This document shows, piece by piece, positions 16,484 to 25,104 of a stretch of DNA of 43,169 nt. The first letter of the stretch is position 1. Each line of letters opens with the position of its first letter. Below the pieces are notes generated by a model, which was not told where the DNA came from, did not search any database, and worked only from the letters and a program-made list of their open reading frames with translations. The stretch spans positions 1-43,169 of the forward strand of contig JAGFJK010000368.1 in NCBI GenBank assembly GCA_024102795.1. Reading direction: 5' to 3'. Source of the DNA: Pirellulaceae bacterium (lineage in GTDB: Bacteria; Planctomycetota; Planctomycetia; Pirellulales; Pirellulaceae). The position numbers and the translations under genes were made by a program.

Positions 16484-17893
16484 TCAGCGCTCGGGCGCCG
16501 GAGGACTGGTTCGCGGCGGCACCGCCTGGCTGGCGTACTTCTCGTAGCGGGTTCTCAACTCCAATGATTTTTCCGGGAAGAACCCTTCCACGTTTTGCTG
16601 TTCTCCGACGTCCGTGACCACGTTATAGAGTTCGATTTGCGGAGCTTCGCCCCGTCTTGGCCGAGCGCGGCGCTGGCCGCCCTGGGGTGCGACGAAGGTG
16701 ATCTTCAGTTTCCACTGGCCGGCCCGCAGCGCTCCGCCGCCGGGCGAGGCGTTCAGCAGGATGTCCTCGTGCGGCGACGGCCGGCCCTCGGCCAGCGTGG
16801 GCCAGATGTCGCGGCCGTCCAGCGGTAACGGTTGCTGGAGGGACCCGCCGGCCAGCTTCACCAGCGTGGGATACCAGTCGACAACGTGCAGCGGTTCCTT
16901 GTTCCGGCTGCCCGCTGGCAGTCGTCCGGCCCAAGTAGCGAAGGCGGCCGCTCGCACGCCACCCTCGTACAGCGTTCCCTTGCCCGCCCGCAACGGTCCA
17001 TTGTCGGTTACGCGCCCCGGCTGATACCCGCCGTTGTCGCTGGAGAACACAAACAGCGTGTTCTCGCGCAGACCTTGCTTGTCGATCGCATCCACCACCT
17101 GGCCCACGGCTTCGTCCATCGCGGCCAGCATCCCGGCCAGCTTGCGGCGAGGCTCTTTCAACTCCGCATAAGGCTTCATGTACTCGTCGGGTACCTGCAG
17201 CGGCGTGTGCACCGCGTTGAACGGCAGGTAGAGGAAGAACGGCTTGTCGGCGGTCTGCTGCCGTACGAATCGCACCGCCTCGCGGGCCAGCAGGTGCGTC
17301 GTATAGCCTTCCTCTTCGAGCGGCTGGCCGTTGCGGTACCAGTCCAGCTTGCCGTCGCGGATATGCGTGAAGTAGTCCAGCGCTCCGAACAAGTGGCCGT
17401 AGGCATCGTCAAAGCCGCGGGCGTTTGGCCAATAAGCCTGATCGAAGCTGCCCAGGTGCCATTTGCCGAAGATGGCCGTGTTGTATCCCGCCTCGCGCAG
17501 GGCCTGGGCCAGCGTGCGTTCCTCCAGCGGCAGGCCGTACTGCGCCCAGGGCCGGATCACACCCACCTGCAGACCGTAGCGGATCGGATACCGGCCCGTC
17601 ATCAAGGCCGCCCGCGTGGGCGAGCAAACTGGTTGGACGTAATGCGACTCCAGCACCACGCCCGCCGCCGCCAGCTTGTCCAGATGCGGCGTCCGGATCT
17701 CCCGTCCGCCGCTGAATCCGCAATCGGCATACCCCAGGTCGTCGGCCAGAATGACTACGATGTTAGGCGCCCGGCCGGTTTCCGCGGCGAGCGCGGTGGT
17801 TGCCGGACAGATGGACAACAGGGCGGCGGCGAGAACGAGTGCCGCGAATCCGAGCGGCAGACGGGCGGCTGATTCGCTGGGGCGCAGTGGCAT
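16484..17893 (-). CDS. Secreted arylsulfatase-type sulfatase (S1 family)
   Basis: 469 residues from ATG 17893 with CGGAG 7-9 bases upstream. It has a signal peptide to about residue 37 (ATTALAAE). NIVVILADDLGYADCG carries the metal-binding aspartates, and Cys90 in CSPTRAALMTGRYP is the CxPxR site converted to formylglycine by a maturase. KWHLGS, FSSDNGGYQPG and GKGTLYEGGVR are further family landmarks. The enzyme should cleave sulfate esters, most likely from sulfated polysaccharides, outside the cytoplasm; substrate specificity cannot be read. Length is normal. It is divergent from the DUF3365 heme protein across a 183-base gap containing a perfect palindrome. Confidence 0.95.
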   Translation of the reverse strand: MPLRPSESAARLPLGFAALVLAAALLSICPATTALAAETGRAPNIVVILADDLGYADCGFSGGREIRTPHLDKLAAAGVVLESHYVQPVCSPTRAALMTGRYPIRYGLQVGVIRPWAQYGLPLEERTLAQALREAGYNTAIFGKWHLGSFDQAYWPNARGFDDAYGHLFGALDYFTHIRDGKLDWYRNGQPLEEEGYTTHLLAREAVRFVRQQTADKPFFLYLPFNAVHTPLQVPDEYMKPYAELKEPRRKLAGMLAAMDEAVGQVVDAIDKQGLRENTLFVFSSDNGGYQPGRVTDNGPLRAGKGTLYEGGVRAAAFATWAGRLPAGSRNKEPLHVVDWYPTLVKLAGGSLQQPLPLDGRDIWPTLAEGRPSPHEDILLNASPGGGALRAGQWKLKITFVAPQGGQRRARPRRGEAPQIELYNVVTDVGEQQNVEGFFPEKSLELRTRYEKYASQAVPPRTSPPAPER

Positions 17894-18014
17894 ACGATGC
17901 TCCGGTGGCCGGTTGCCCGCGGTCTGGGAAGTGGAACGCCGGAACCAGTATCGAGCGCTGACCTGCGCCGGTCAACATCTCGGCTACGGCGGCTCCGGGC
18001 TTGCAATCTACATA

Positions 18015-18030
18015 GAATTATGCATAATTC
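18015..18030. promoter_or_regulatory. Perfect 16-base palindrome, possible operator
   Basis: GAATTATGCATAATTC is its own reverse complement and is strikingly AT-rich for this window. It lies in the divergent gap between the sulfatase (start 17893) and the heme protein (start 18077), 46 bases before the latter's ATG. An Rrf2 regulator gene lies just downstream, but nothing proves that it binds here. Confidence 0.5.
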
Positions 18031-18076
18031 GGTTTTGGCCCTGTCCATTCACCATCCGCGGGCGAGACAACCAACC

Positions 18077-18658
18077 ATGAGACGATGTTCCCTCTGGCCC
18101 CTCGCGGCCTTGGTGTTCCTGGTGCCAGCGGTCGCCGTCCTGACCGCTCATTCCGCGGCGGACGAGCCGCAACCGGGGGCGTCGCGGGACGCGGACGAGC
18201 CAACGTCAACCGCGGGTGAATCCCGGCGGTTGGCCGTGCCCGAAGCGCGTCACCGCGCCAAGCTGCTGCACGAGGTCTATGCCAGCACGCTGGAGATGAT
18301 GCACGAGCGTTACTTCCACGGCGAGCGGGCGATTGTTCCCGCGCGGGCCATGGAAGACGTCTTTGCGCAGATGGACCGGCAGACGGGGATTCAAGCGCGT
18401 TGGATCGCCGGCAACACGCGGGCGATGAGTGTGACGCACGAACCCAAGAGCGATTTCGAAAAGCAAGCGGTTCAGGCCTTCCAGGAAGGCAAGTCGGAAC
18501 ATGAGCAAGTGGAAGACGGTTATCTTCGCCGGGCGGGCGTGATTCCACTGTCGTCGGGCTGCATCGCCTGCCATGTGGGATTCTTCAACGAACGCTCGAA
18601 AACGCCCCGCTTTGCCGGACTGGTGATCAGCGTTCCGGTCCAGGACGAGCAACCTTGA
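18077..18658 (+). CDS. DUF3365 (Tll0287-like) c-type heme protein
   Basis: 193 residues. ATG 18077 starts a clear signal peptide (MRRCSLWPLAALVFLVPAVA); an open frame extends upstream to 17897 but without this feature. The mature part is helical (RHRAKLLHEVYASTLEMMHERYF), followed by a heme c site C162-IA-C165-H166 in SSGCIACHVGFF and a final strand FAGLVISVPV. This order matches the DUF3365/Tll0287-like domain, a PAS-like heme fold. It should be a periplasmic electron carrier or heme sensor. It converges with an Rrf2 regulator gene 46 bases away, and the regulator may respond to the same redox signal. Confidence 0.85.
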   Translation: MRRCSLWPLAALVFLVPAVAVLTAHSAADEPQPGASRDADEPTSTAGESRRLAVPEARHRAKLLHEVYASTLEMMHERYFHGERAIVPARAMEDVFAQMDRQTGIQARWIAGNTRAMSVTHEPKSDFEKQAVQAFQEGKSEHEQVEDGYLRRAGVIPLSSGCIACHVGFFNERSKTPRFAGLVISVPVQDEQP

Positions 18659-18704
18659 CAGCCGGCTCGCGCCAGCAAGTTCGGCTTCCCGCTGGCGCCG
18701 CCGT

Positions 18705-19145
18705 TCAGGAAAGTCTCCCTGCCTGGTCCGTCTCGCACAAGGGAACGACCGGACTGGTCGACCGCAGCAACCTGGCCAGCGTGACCCTCGCGAACGCCCG
18801 CTCGGTGGCAGCGTAGGCCTTGTCCAATTCCGCGTGCAGCGGGCACAAGCTGGTGTGCGACGACAGCCCCAGCGGGCACTGCCGGATGCGTTCCAGCGGC
18901 GCCACCGCGTTGACGACATCCAGGATCGAAACGTCGGCCGGCGACACGCGCAGCGAGTATCCGCCACCGGGACCCGGCTGCGAACGCACCAGGTCGGCAT
19001 GCACGAGATCCTGCAAGACCTTGTGCAAGTAGCGGCGCGGCACCTTGGTGACCTCGGCCAAATGATCGGCCGACTCCGCCCGACCCGGCTCTCGAGCCAG
19101 CCAGACGACCGCCCGCAAGGCGTACTCGGCAGTCTTGGAAAGCAT
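18705..19145 (-). CDS. Rrf2 family transcriptional regulator
   Basis: 146 residues from ATG 19145. It opens with [17 protein letters not shown] and continues with the winged-helix [21 protein letters not shown] and the wing GPGGGYSL, typical of Rrf2. The effector loop contains C90 (RQCPLG), H97, C101 and H104 (LCPLH). IscR-type proteins use three cysteines and a histidine to hold an iron-sulfur cluster; here the outer two cysteines and the final histidine are in register but the middle cysteine is absent. It may sense iron-sulfur status, nitric oxide or redox state. A dyad 43-61 bases upstream of its start could be its own operator. Confidence 0.9.
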   Translation of the reverse strand: MLSKTAEYALRAVVWLAREPGRAESADHLAEVTKVPRRYLHKVLQDLVHADLVRSQPGPGGGYSLRVSPADVSILDVVNAVAPLERIRQCPLGLSSHTSLCPLHAELDKAYAATERAFARVTLARLLRSTSPVVPLCETDQAGRLS

Positions 19146-19187
19146 GATGCGTGCTCCGTCGGAAGAATGGCCCCACGCTTTAATGAT

Positions 19188-19206
19188 ATACCTTGAAGTG
19201 AAGTAT
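19188..19206 (-). promoter_or_regulatory. Imperfect dyad upstream of the Rrf2 gene
   Basis: ATACCTTGAAGTGAAGTAT: the outer ATAC/GTAT halves are symmetric and the inner halves partly so. Spacing and AT-rich ends resemble Rrf2-family (IscR type 1-like) sites. Lying just upstream of the regulator's start, it is a plausible autoregulatory site, and it is also 66 bases upstream of the divergent vWA gene. Confidence 0.4.
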
Positions 19207-19271
19207 TCAATCGCCAGCGCAGGGAGAAATCTGGTTGAGTCTGGCGAGGTGCCGGCTTAGACTCAGACGCT

Positions 19272-21317
19272 ATGAGCGGGGAAGCAATCCAGGCGCCGAA
19301 CGAAACGCAGGTTGTCGCGCCACCGGTGGCCGCCGAAAGCTGGCCCGCAGCGGGCACCGCCCCTGACGGCAACGATGCAGCTCGCGCGGCGGACGGTCGC
19401 GACGAAACGGGCGGAGTCGAGCCGGAAGCCGAGCGGTCGCCCGTCCTGCGCCGGGGCCTGCTGCACGGCGCCGAGGCGTTTCTGGGTTCGACGGCCTTGC
19501 ACTTGCTCGCGCTGGTGGCACTGGCGTTATTCGCGCTGCCGCGAACCAGGCCCTCCACTTACGCGCCGCTGCTGGTCGAGTTTCCCGCGGCGGCGGAAGA
19601 CGAATTGCTGCAGGTCACGCTGGCGGCCGACGCGGCCGCGGCCCACAGTTCCGCCATGTCCGCCGCCAGCCTGTTGTCCGGCTCGGTCGCGGGAAACAGC
19701 GCGGCCGCGGGCACCGAGGGTCCCGTGACGCTCGACCAGCGGGTGCTGGATGCGGCGGCGTCGGCAAGCGAGCTGGACGTGGGTGGCCTGGCCAGCGAGT
19801 TGCCGGACTTCACGCGGCTGATCGAAGAGACGCCCGACGGCGCGCTGGGCGATCCCCGGGCCGTGGTCGACAGCTACGAACAGGCGCTGGACCGCATCAC
19901 GCAGGAAGTCTTGTGGATGCTGTCCAAGGGAGACGTGCTGCTGGTCTGGTGCTTCGACCAGTCCGAAAGCATGAAGGATGACCAGCGCGAAATTCGTTCC
20001 CGCATCGACCGCGTGTATGCCGACCTGGGTTTGCGGGGAGCGGCCAACAGCGATACCCTGACCACGGCGATCACAAGTTTTGGCGAACGGTTTCTGGTGC
20101 ACACGCGGCGGCCCACTTCGGATCTGGACGAGATCCGGCAGGCGATCGACGGCGTGCCCACGGACCCTTCGGGCGTCGAGATGATGTGCGGCGCGATCCA
20201 GGCCTCGGTGGCGGGCCACCTGGAGTATGTGCGCAAGGGCCGGCGCCAGATGGCGCTGGTGCTGGTCTCGGACGAGTCGGGCGAGCGCGTTTCGAACGGG
20301 GAGGCCCTGGAGGCCACGATCGCCTTGGCGCGCGAGGCCAGTTGCCGCGTGTATACGCTGGGACGCGAAGCCGTCTTCGGCTATCCCTACGCCCACATGC
20401 AATGGCGGCACCCGTTCACTGGCCACGTCCATTGGCTGCCGATCGATCGCGGGCCGGAAACGGGGTTCGTCCAGCAGTTGCAGACCGACGGCTTTCGGCG
20501 CCGCTACGACGCCCATCCCAGCGGCTTTGGCCCGTTCGAGCAGGCGCGGCTGGCCCGCGAGACGGGCGGCGTGTTCTTCATGTTGCCGAGCCTTGAGTCG
20601 AACCTGGTGCGGGGCGAGCAGCGGCGCTACGAACTGGAGGCGATGCGGGCGTACCGCCCCGACCTGCGCGCTCGTGCCGACATCCTGGCCGACCGCGACG
20701 CCAGCCAGTTGCGGCGCGTGCTGTGGCAGATCATCCACGATCTGGATCCGTACGATCCGCGGGTCGCGGAAGTGATGGAAGTCCGCTTCCAGTTCTCGGC
20801 GCAGCCGGATGAGTTTGTCCGCCAGGTCCGCCAGGAACAGGCCAAGGCCCAGCTCTACCTGGCCTATCTCGACGAGGCCACTCGAACATTGGACGCGCTC
20901 CGCTACGACCGCGAGCGGGAACCGTCGCCGCGGTGGCAGGCCAACTACGATCTGATGCTGGCCCAGACGGTCGCTTATACCGCCCGGACGTACGAGTATG
21001 GGGCCTGCCTGGAACAGTTCGTCAACCACCCCAAGATCGTGCCGCTGGAAAAGCCCGGCCAGATCCGCTTGTCGCGATGGGACGTCCGGCCGTCCAGCGT
21101 GACCGTGGGGGAAGCTCGGACCGAACCCTACATGGTCCGGGCGCGGGAGCTGTTTCGCGCCGTGATCGACCAGCATCCGGGGACGCCTTGGGCGGCTCGC
21201 GCCGAACAGGAGCTGGACCGCGGTTTCGGTTTCGAGCTGGCCGAACACTATTCCTACTACGGCCCCCGCAGCTCGACGCCTCGCTCGTACCCGCAGATCC
21301 CGATACCAAAGCTGTGA
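19272..21317 (+). CDS. Membrane-anchored von Willebrand A-like protein
   Basis: 681 residues from ATG 19272. An alanine/proline-rich N-terminal segment of about 65 residues precedes one membrane helix (STALHLLALVALALFAL, about 73-89). A second Ala/Ser-rich linker leads to a vWA-like domain: LLVWCFDQSESMKDD (about 220-234) supplies the DxSxS metal site, followed by TAITSFG and LVLVSDESGERVS. Later parts include an insertion rich in tyrosine and arginine (FGYPYAHMQWRHPFTGHVHW) and a C-terminal helical region with tetratricopeptide-like character (RARELFRAVIDQHPGTPWAARAEQEL). Planctomycetes carry many such large vWA membrane proteins of unknown role. It starts 126 bases from the divergent Rrf2 gene. 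Confidence 0.85.
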   Translation: MSGEAIQAPNETQVVAPPVAAESWPAAGTAPDGNDAARAADGRDETGGVEPEAERSPVLRRGLLHGAEAFLGSTALHLLALVALALFALPRTRPSTYAPLLVEFPAAAEDELLQVTLAADAAAAHSSAMSAASLLSGSVAGNSAAAGTEGPVTLDQRVLDAAASASELDVGGLASELPDFTRLIEETPDGALGDPRAVVDSYEQALDRITQEVLWMLSKGDVLLVWCFDQSESMKDDQREIRSRIDRVYADLGLRGAANSDTLTTAITSFGERFLVHTRRPTSDLDEIRQAIDGVPTDPSGVEMMCGAIQASVAGHLEYVRKGRRQMALVLVSDESGERVSNGEALEATIALAREASCRVYTLGREAVFGYPYAHMQWRHPFTGHVHWLPIDRGPETGFVQQLQTDGFRRRYDAHPSGFGPFEQARLARETGGVFFMLPSLESNLVRGEQRRYELEAMRAYRPDLRARADILADRDASQLRRVLWQIIHDLDPYDPRVAEVMEVRFQFSAQPDEFVRQVRQEQAKAQLYLAYLDEATRTLDALRYDREREPSPRWQANYDLMLAQTVAYTARTYEYGACLEQFVNHPKIVPLEKPGQIRLSRWDVRPSSVTVGEARTEPYMVRARELFRAVIDQHPGTPWAARAEQELDRGFGFELAEHYSYYGPRSSTPRSYPQIPIPKL

Positions 21318-21403
21318 CTGGCCGTGTGCCGGTTCGTGCCGAGAGGATCAGGGCGCGTGGGAAGTAGCCGTTCGACATGGCACGGGCCGGAAGGTTCCGC
21401 GAT

Positions 21404-21520
21404 TCACTTCCTCGGGGTAGTCCTGGTCTTCTCGCCCTTCTTCAGGTGCAGCCCCTCGTAAACCTGCGACAGCGCGCAGAGCTGCGTATCGTCTCCGTAA
21501 TCGGCGGGCAAAGTAGCCAT
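21404..21520 (-). pseudogene. Possible C-terminal gene remnant, 38 codons
   Basis: Reading on the minus strand from the ATG at 21520, which lies inside a palindromic repeat, a protein-like stretch PADYGDDTQLCALSQVYEGL continues through HLKKGEKTRTTPRK to a stop at 21404. Upstream of the repeat the same frame is low-quality sequence. It looks like the surviving end of a gene cut by the repeat, or a very small gene that uses the repeat's GGAG as its ribosome site. I do not recognise the family. Confidence 0.3.
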
Positions 21521-21684
21521 CACGCTCCGCGTGATGAGCCTTGTGTGCGCTGTCTCCATCGACAACGCGGCAGGACGACAAAGTCCGCGACGAGTTAGCG
21601 GCCGGCGGCTTCGGATGGAGACGGCCACCGAGGCGGGCGGTCGGCCGTGAAAGGGATCATCACGCGGAGCGTGATGACTACTTT
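21510..21684. repeat. 175-bp element with 31-bp inverted ends (CATCACGCTCCGCGTGATG family)
   Basis: The first 31 bases (21510-21540) and the reverse complement of the last 31 (21654-21684) agree at 29 positions by eye. Each end contains a 19-base palindrome, CATCACGCTCCGCGTGATG at 21518-21536 and its reverse complement at 21658-21676. No coding capacity is seen inside. With the possible gene remnant it explains most of the 418-base gap 21318-21735; the rest shows nothing. Confidence 0.8.
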
Positions 21685-21735
21685 GTACCGCCCGCAGCCC
21701 GCGGCAGCCCAACGGCTCAGCGGGGTCCGGCACCG

Positions 21736-22131
21736 CTACCGCACGCTCACGCCACCCAGCATCGCCTCGGCCAGTTCGTCTCCGAACATTTCCCGCAGTT
21801 TCGACGCCAGGCGATCGTAGTCCGCCTGCGACGCGACCTCGCCCAACGGGTAGGCCCAGCCATCGGAAGCCTGCTCCACGGACAGATTCCCGAACGCGCC
21901 GGGATCTTCGTTCAGGAAAGCTTCGATGCGCACCTGTTGCGCGGCCGCCCGGCGCTGGTACACTTGCGTGGTCGCGACGATGCCTCCCCAGAGAAACGCC
22001 AGCGGGACCGCCAGCGCGGCCACGGCACACACCAGGGCCGGGACCCAGAAGCGGACCGAAAGCAACCGGGGACGCGCCGCAGTGTTGTCCGGGCCCGGCG
22101 GCCGATACGCCTGCGAAGTCGCGGTTTCCAT
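21736..22131 (-). CDS. Small single-pass membrane protein, unknown function
   Basis: 131 residues. ATG 22131 is preferred since GAGAGA lies 5-10 bases upstream; a TTG eight codons earlier is the alternative. Layout: a short polar N-terminus rich in Pro and Arg, one hydrophobic helix (FWVPALVCAVAALAVPLAFLWG, split here as residues about 35-56), then an outer domain with YQRRAAAQQVRIEAFLNEDPG and DRLASKLREMFGDELAEAMLGG. There are no cysteines for heme and no enzyme motif. It is divergent from the EF-hand esterase gene by 64 bases. I do not recognise the family. Confidence 0.65.
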   Translation of the reverse strand: METATSQAYRPPGPDNTAARPRLLSVRFWVPALVCAVAALAVPLAFLWGGIVATTQVYQRRAAAQQVRIEAFLNEDPGAFGNLSVEQASDGWAYPLGEVASQADYDRLASKLREMFGDELAEAMLGGVSVR

Positions 22132-22195
22132 GCTTGTCTCTCGTGGCGACGACAATCTAATCTGCGTTCCTGATTCTTACACTGGAGTCCGAACC

Positions 22196-23314
22196 ATGCA
22201 ATCGCTCAGGTATGTGGTCGCGGCTGGGTTGATGGCGGCCGCGTTGATAGCGGCGGGTTTGATGGCGGCGGTGATGCCCGGTCAGGTCCTGGCGCAACAG
22301 AACGGCCCGGATGCCGAACGGTTGGAACAGTTGCGGCAGCGTTTCCCCGACGCCGATGCCAACCGCGACGGCGTGCTGACCCGCGAGGAAGCCGAGGCTT
22401 ATCGCCAGAAGCTGCTGACGCAGCGCACCCAGCAGGGCGACGTCCGCCAGCGCGCCGGTGTGATCGCCGCGACGCACGCCAACGTCAAGTACGGGCCGCA
22501 CGAGCGGAACGTGCTGGACTTCTACCAGGCCAAGTCCGACCAGCCGACGCCGTTGATCGTCTACATTCACGGCGGCGGCTTTGTCGGCGGCAACAAGAAC
22601 TCGATCAACCCAGGGGTCCTCCGCCTGGCACAGGAGGCGGGCATCAGTTGCGCGGCGATCAACTATCGGTACGTCGATGGACAGCAGACGATCTTTCCCG
22701 CGCCGCAGCACGACGGCGCTCGGGCCGTGCAGTTCCTGCGCAGCAAGGCCGAGGAGTGGAATCTGGACCCGCGGCGAGTGGCCTGCTTTGGCGGTTCGGC
22801 CGGCGCGGGCATCTCGATGTGGATCGGTTTTCACGACGACCTGGCCCAACCGGACAGCGACGATCCGGTGCTGCGCCAATCGACGCGGATCCAGGCGGTC
22901 GGCACGTTTGGCGGCCAGGGCACCTACGACCCGATCGTAATCAAGGAGCTGATCGGCGGCCGCGCCTGGGAGCACCCCTCGCTGCTGAAAGTCTACGGCT
23001 TGAAGACCACGGCCGAGGCGCTGGAGCCAACTCCCGAAGTCAAGCGCTTGTACGACCAGTGCGCCGCCATCCAGCATCTGACCAAGGACGATCCGCCGCT
23101 GTACATGGTGTACAACGAAGCGGACGGTCCGCTGCCGGACGACGCGCGGCCGGGCCAGGGAATCCATCATCCCAATTTCGGCCGGCAACTGGTGCGGAAG
23201 ATGGACGAGCTGGAGATCGAGAATGTGTTCGTCTACACGCCGCAGGCGGCCGGCCGCGACGTGGTGGGTGAGATGTTCGAGTTCTTTCAAAAGCAGTTCG
23301 CGCAAGTCCGCTGA
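22196..23314 (+). CDS. Exported EF-hand / alpha-beta hydrolase (HSL-type esterase)
   Basis: 372 residues. ATG 22196 has GGAG 8 bases upstream and starts a signal peptide rich in Ala and Met (ends VLAQQ). Next comes one EF-hand-like calcium loop (DADANRDGVLTREE, about residues 52-65). The hydrolase domain follows: the oxyanion motif YIHGGGFVGG, nucleophile Ser201 in FGGSAGAG, a likely acid in MVYNEADGP and a histidine in GIHHPNFG. This matches the hormone-sensitive-lipase/BD-FAE group of carboxylesterases, which deacetylate sugars or hydrolyse small esters. An EF-hand in front of such an enzyme is seen in other planctomycete exported enzymes and may tie folding or adhesion to calcium. Confidence 0.88.
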   Translation: MQSLRYVVAAGLMAAALIAAGLMAAVMPGQVLAQQNGPDAERLEQLRQRFPDADANRDGVLTREEAEAYRQKLLTQRTQQGDVRQRAGVIAATHANVKYGPHERNVLDFYQAKSDQPTPLIVYIHGGGFVGGNKNSINPGVLRLAQEAGISCAAINYRYVDGQQTIFPAPQHDGARAVQFLRSKAEEWNLDPRRVACFGGSAGAGISMWIGFHDDLAQPDSDDPVLRQSTRIQAVGTFGGQGTYDPIVIKELIGGRAWEHPSLLKVYGLKTTAEALEPTPEVKRLYDQCAAIQHLTKDDPPLYMVYNEADGPLPDDARPGQGIHHPNFGRQLVRKMDELEIENVFVYTPQAAGRDVVGEMFEFFQKQFAQVR

Positions 23315-23349
23315 ATGGCCAGCGCGGGAAGCGGAGCGGTCACGGGCTT

Positions 23350-25104
23350 TCACCACTCCAGAAAGCGGTCGACGACCTCGCCCAGCGATGGCGGCAGCAG
23401 GCCGACGCGCTGCGGAGCACACTCGACGGCGCCGATCACCAGGCTGGTGCGATCCAGCGCCGCGCCTTGGAAGTATCCGGGCAGATTGACCAGCGGCCGT
23501 AGCTCGCGCCCGCGATGCAGCAGGAATACTTGCCGCACGGGCTGGTAACCGGTCCGGATGTCGACGATCTGCCGGGAGTAGTCGGACAGTTCCCGCAAGC
23601 GGCGCGGCGAAAACTGCTCCGTGGACTTGGCGTCCAGCACCAGGATCGTGGTTGGCCGCGACGGGCGCCGCAGTTCGACCGTGATGTCCGGGCGCAGCGG
23701 TTCGCCCGTCAGCGAGGCACCCCAGGCCAGGCCCGCTCCCCGGGCTTCGCGCAGCGGCATGAATTCGGGCGTGTAGCGGACCACGATCTGCGTTTGTTCG
23801 TCCGGTTGGAACGCGAACTGTTGTCCGGGCGTCAGTTCGGGGCGGTAGACGTCGTGAATCAGCGAGAAGGCCTGTGCCGCTCGCGGCGCGCCGAACCGGG
23901 CGCGCAGGTACGAAACCACCTGCAGGAAGCACCAGTATTCATACAGCGTCGCCAGATCGCGATAGGCAATCCGCAGGGCGTCGCCGTCCACCAGCAGGCC
24001 CAGCGGGCTGCGGGCCTCCAGCAGAATGTCATAAATCGCCCGGTATTCGGGGCGTCCCAGGAACGTCGGAGTCGGCCCAAACGGCGAACGCGGCGGGCCG
24101 GCCGCGGCCAGAAACTCGTATTGGCTGATCAACTGGTGCAGGCTGTCGACCAGCGGCGGGCAGGAGCGGGCGGCCGCCTCCAACTGCTCGATCCGCGGCA
24201 GATCCCGCTGCTCGCGAACCGAGGCATCCTCGGCCTGCCCGCCCCGCCCCCAGCGATGCCGCTGTTGTTCCAGCAGTTCCATGGCCCGCCGGCAATGGTC
24301 GCCCACCAGGTGAGCCCGTTTGGCCAGGTCGCGGACGGCCTGGGCGATCTGGCGATGTTCGGGCAGATCCTGCGTGATGGTCGGACGCCGCACCTGCACT
24401 CGTCCCAGATTCCGCACGCGGCCCTGGCGGTCGACCACGGTCAGCGGATCGCGGGCCACGGCCTGCACGCTGGCCGGATCGATACGCTCGCCGCCCCGGT
24501 ACGGGACGGCCACCCGGCGGCGGACCAGTGCGGTGGAGGGTTGCCGGTCGATCGCCGCCAGGCAGTTGGCCAGCCGGTCGCGGACAATCTGGATCGACTG
24601 CACGAGCTGTTCGGGCTGCAGCGCCTGGACGCTTTCCGACGTCAGACCGTAGCCTTGGAAACCGCGGCCGATCACGTCGTGCGCCAGATTCTGGTGGATG
24701 GCCTGCAGGTCTTCCATCATCACGCGATAGTCCCGCAGCACGGCGGTCCGCGCGACGACGCGCACGGGCAGTTCCCACAGCAACTCGTAGCGGGACTCGA
24801 ACGTTTCCAGTTGGCGTTCGATCCGGATCGCGCTGTCGCCCAGTTCGTTCCAGAACCAGGCCTGCGACTCGGTTTGAAATCCGGCCGCTCTGGCGGGAAC
24901 GGAGGCGACCGGTTCGCTGCCGAGCACGATGCGCAGCCGCCGGTCGGCCGCCACTCGCCGCACTTCGACCGCGAACTTCGTGGCCGCGGGAATGGTCAGC
25001 GGCAGCGGTTCGGACGCCGGCAGCTCCAGCGGGTCCAGATGCCGCTGGTGCAGGACCCTGTCGCCGGCGCGGAGCCAGACGCTAAAGAAGCTGGAAGAAG
25101 TCAT
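23350..25104 (-). CDS. DUF2357 / PD-(D/E)XK nuclease, McrC-like partner
   Basis: 584 residues from ATG 25104, which lies inside the end of the upstream ATPase gene (23-base overlap), so translation is probably coupled. The N-terminal part resembles DUF2357 (beta-rich opening, then ELLWELPVRVVARTAVLRDYRVMMEDLQAIHQ across residues about 110-140). A helical middle precedes the nuclease core: LATLYEYWCFLQV, then D473 (RPDITVEL) and D491-A-K493 (ILVLDAKS), a complete PD-(D/E)XK site, and YSRQIVDIRTGYQP. These features match the McrC-like nuclease that works with an McrB-type ATPase in modification-dependent restriction. A defence role is inferred from the pair; the DNA or RNA target is unknown. 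Confidence 0.85.
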   Translation of the reverse strand: MTSSSFFSVWLRAGDRVLHQRHLDPLELPASEPLPLTIPAATKFAVEVRRVAADRRLRIVLGSEPVASVPARAAGFQTESQAWFWNELGDSAIRIERQLETFESRYELLWELPVRVVARTAVLRDYRVMMEDLQAIHQNLAHDVIGRGFQGYGLTSESVQALQPEQLVQSIQIVRDRLANCLAAIDRQPSTALVRRRVAVPYRGGERIDPASVQAVARDPLTVVDRQGRVRNLGRVQVRRPTITQDLPEHRQIAQAVRDLAKRAHLVGDHCRRAMELLEQQRHRWGRGGQAEDASVREQRDLPRIEQLEAAARSCPPLVDSLHQLISQYEFLAAAGPPRSPFGPTPTFLGRPEYRAIYDILLEARSPLGLLVDGDALRIAYRDLATLYEYWCFLQVVSYLRARFGAPRAAQAFSLIHDVYRPELTPGQQFAFQPDEQTQIVVRYTPEFMPLREARGAGLAWGASLTGEPLRPDITVELRRPSRPTTILVLDAKSTEQFSPRRLRELSDYSRQIVDIRTGYQPVRQVFLLHRGRELRPLVNLPGYFQGAALDRTSLVIGAVECAPQRVGLLPPSLGEVVDRFLEW

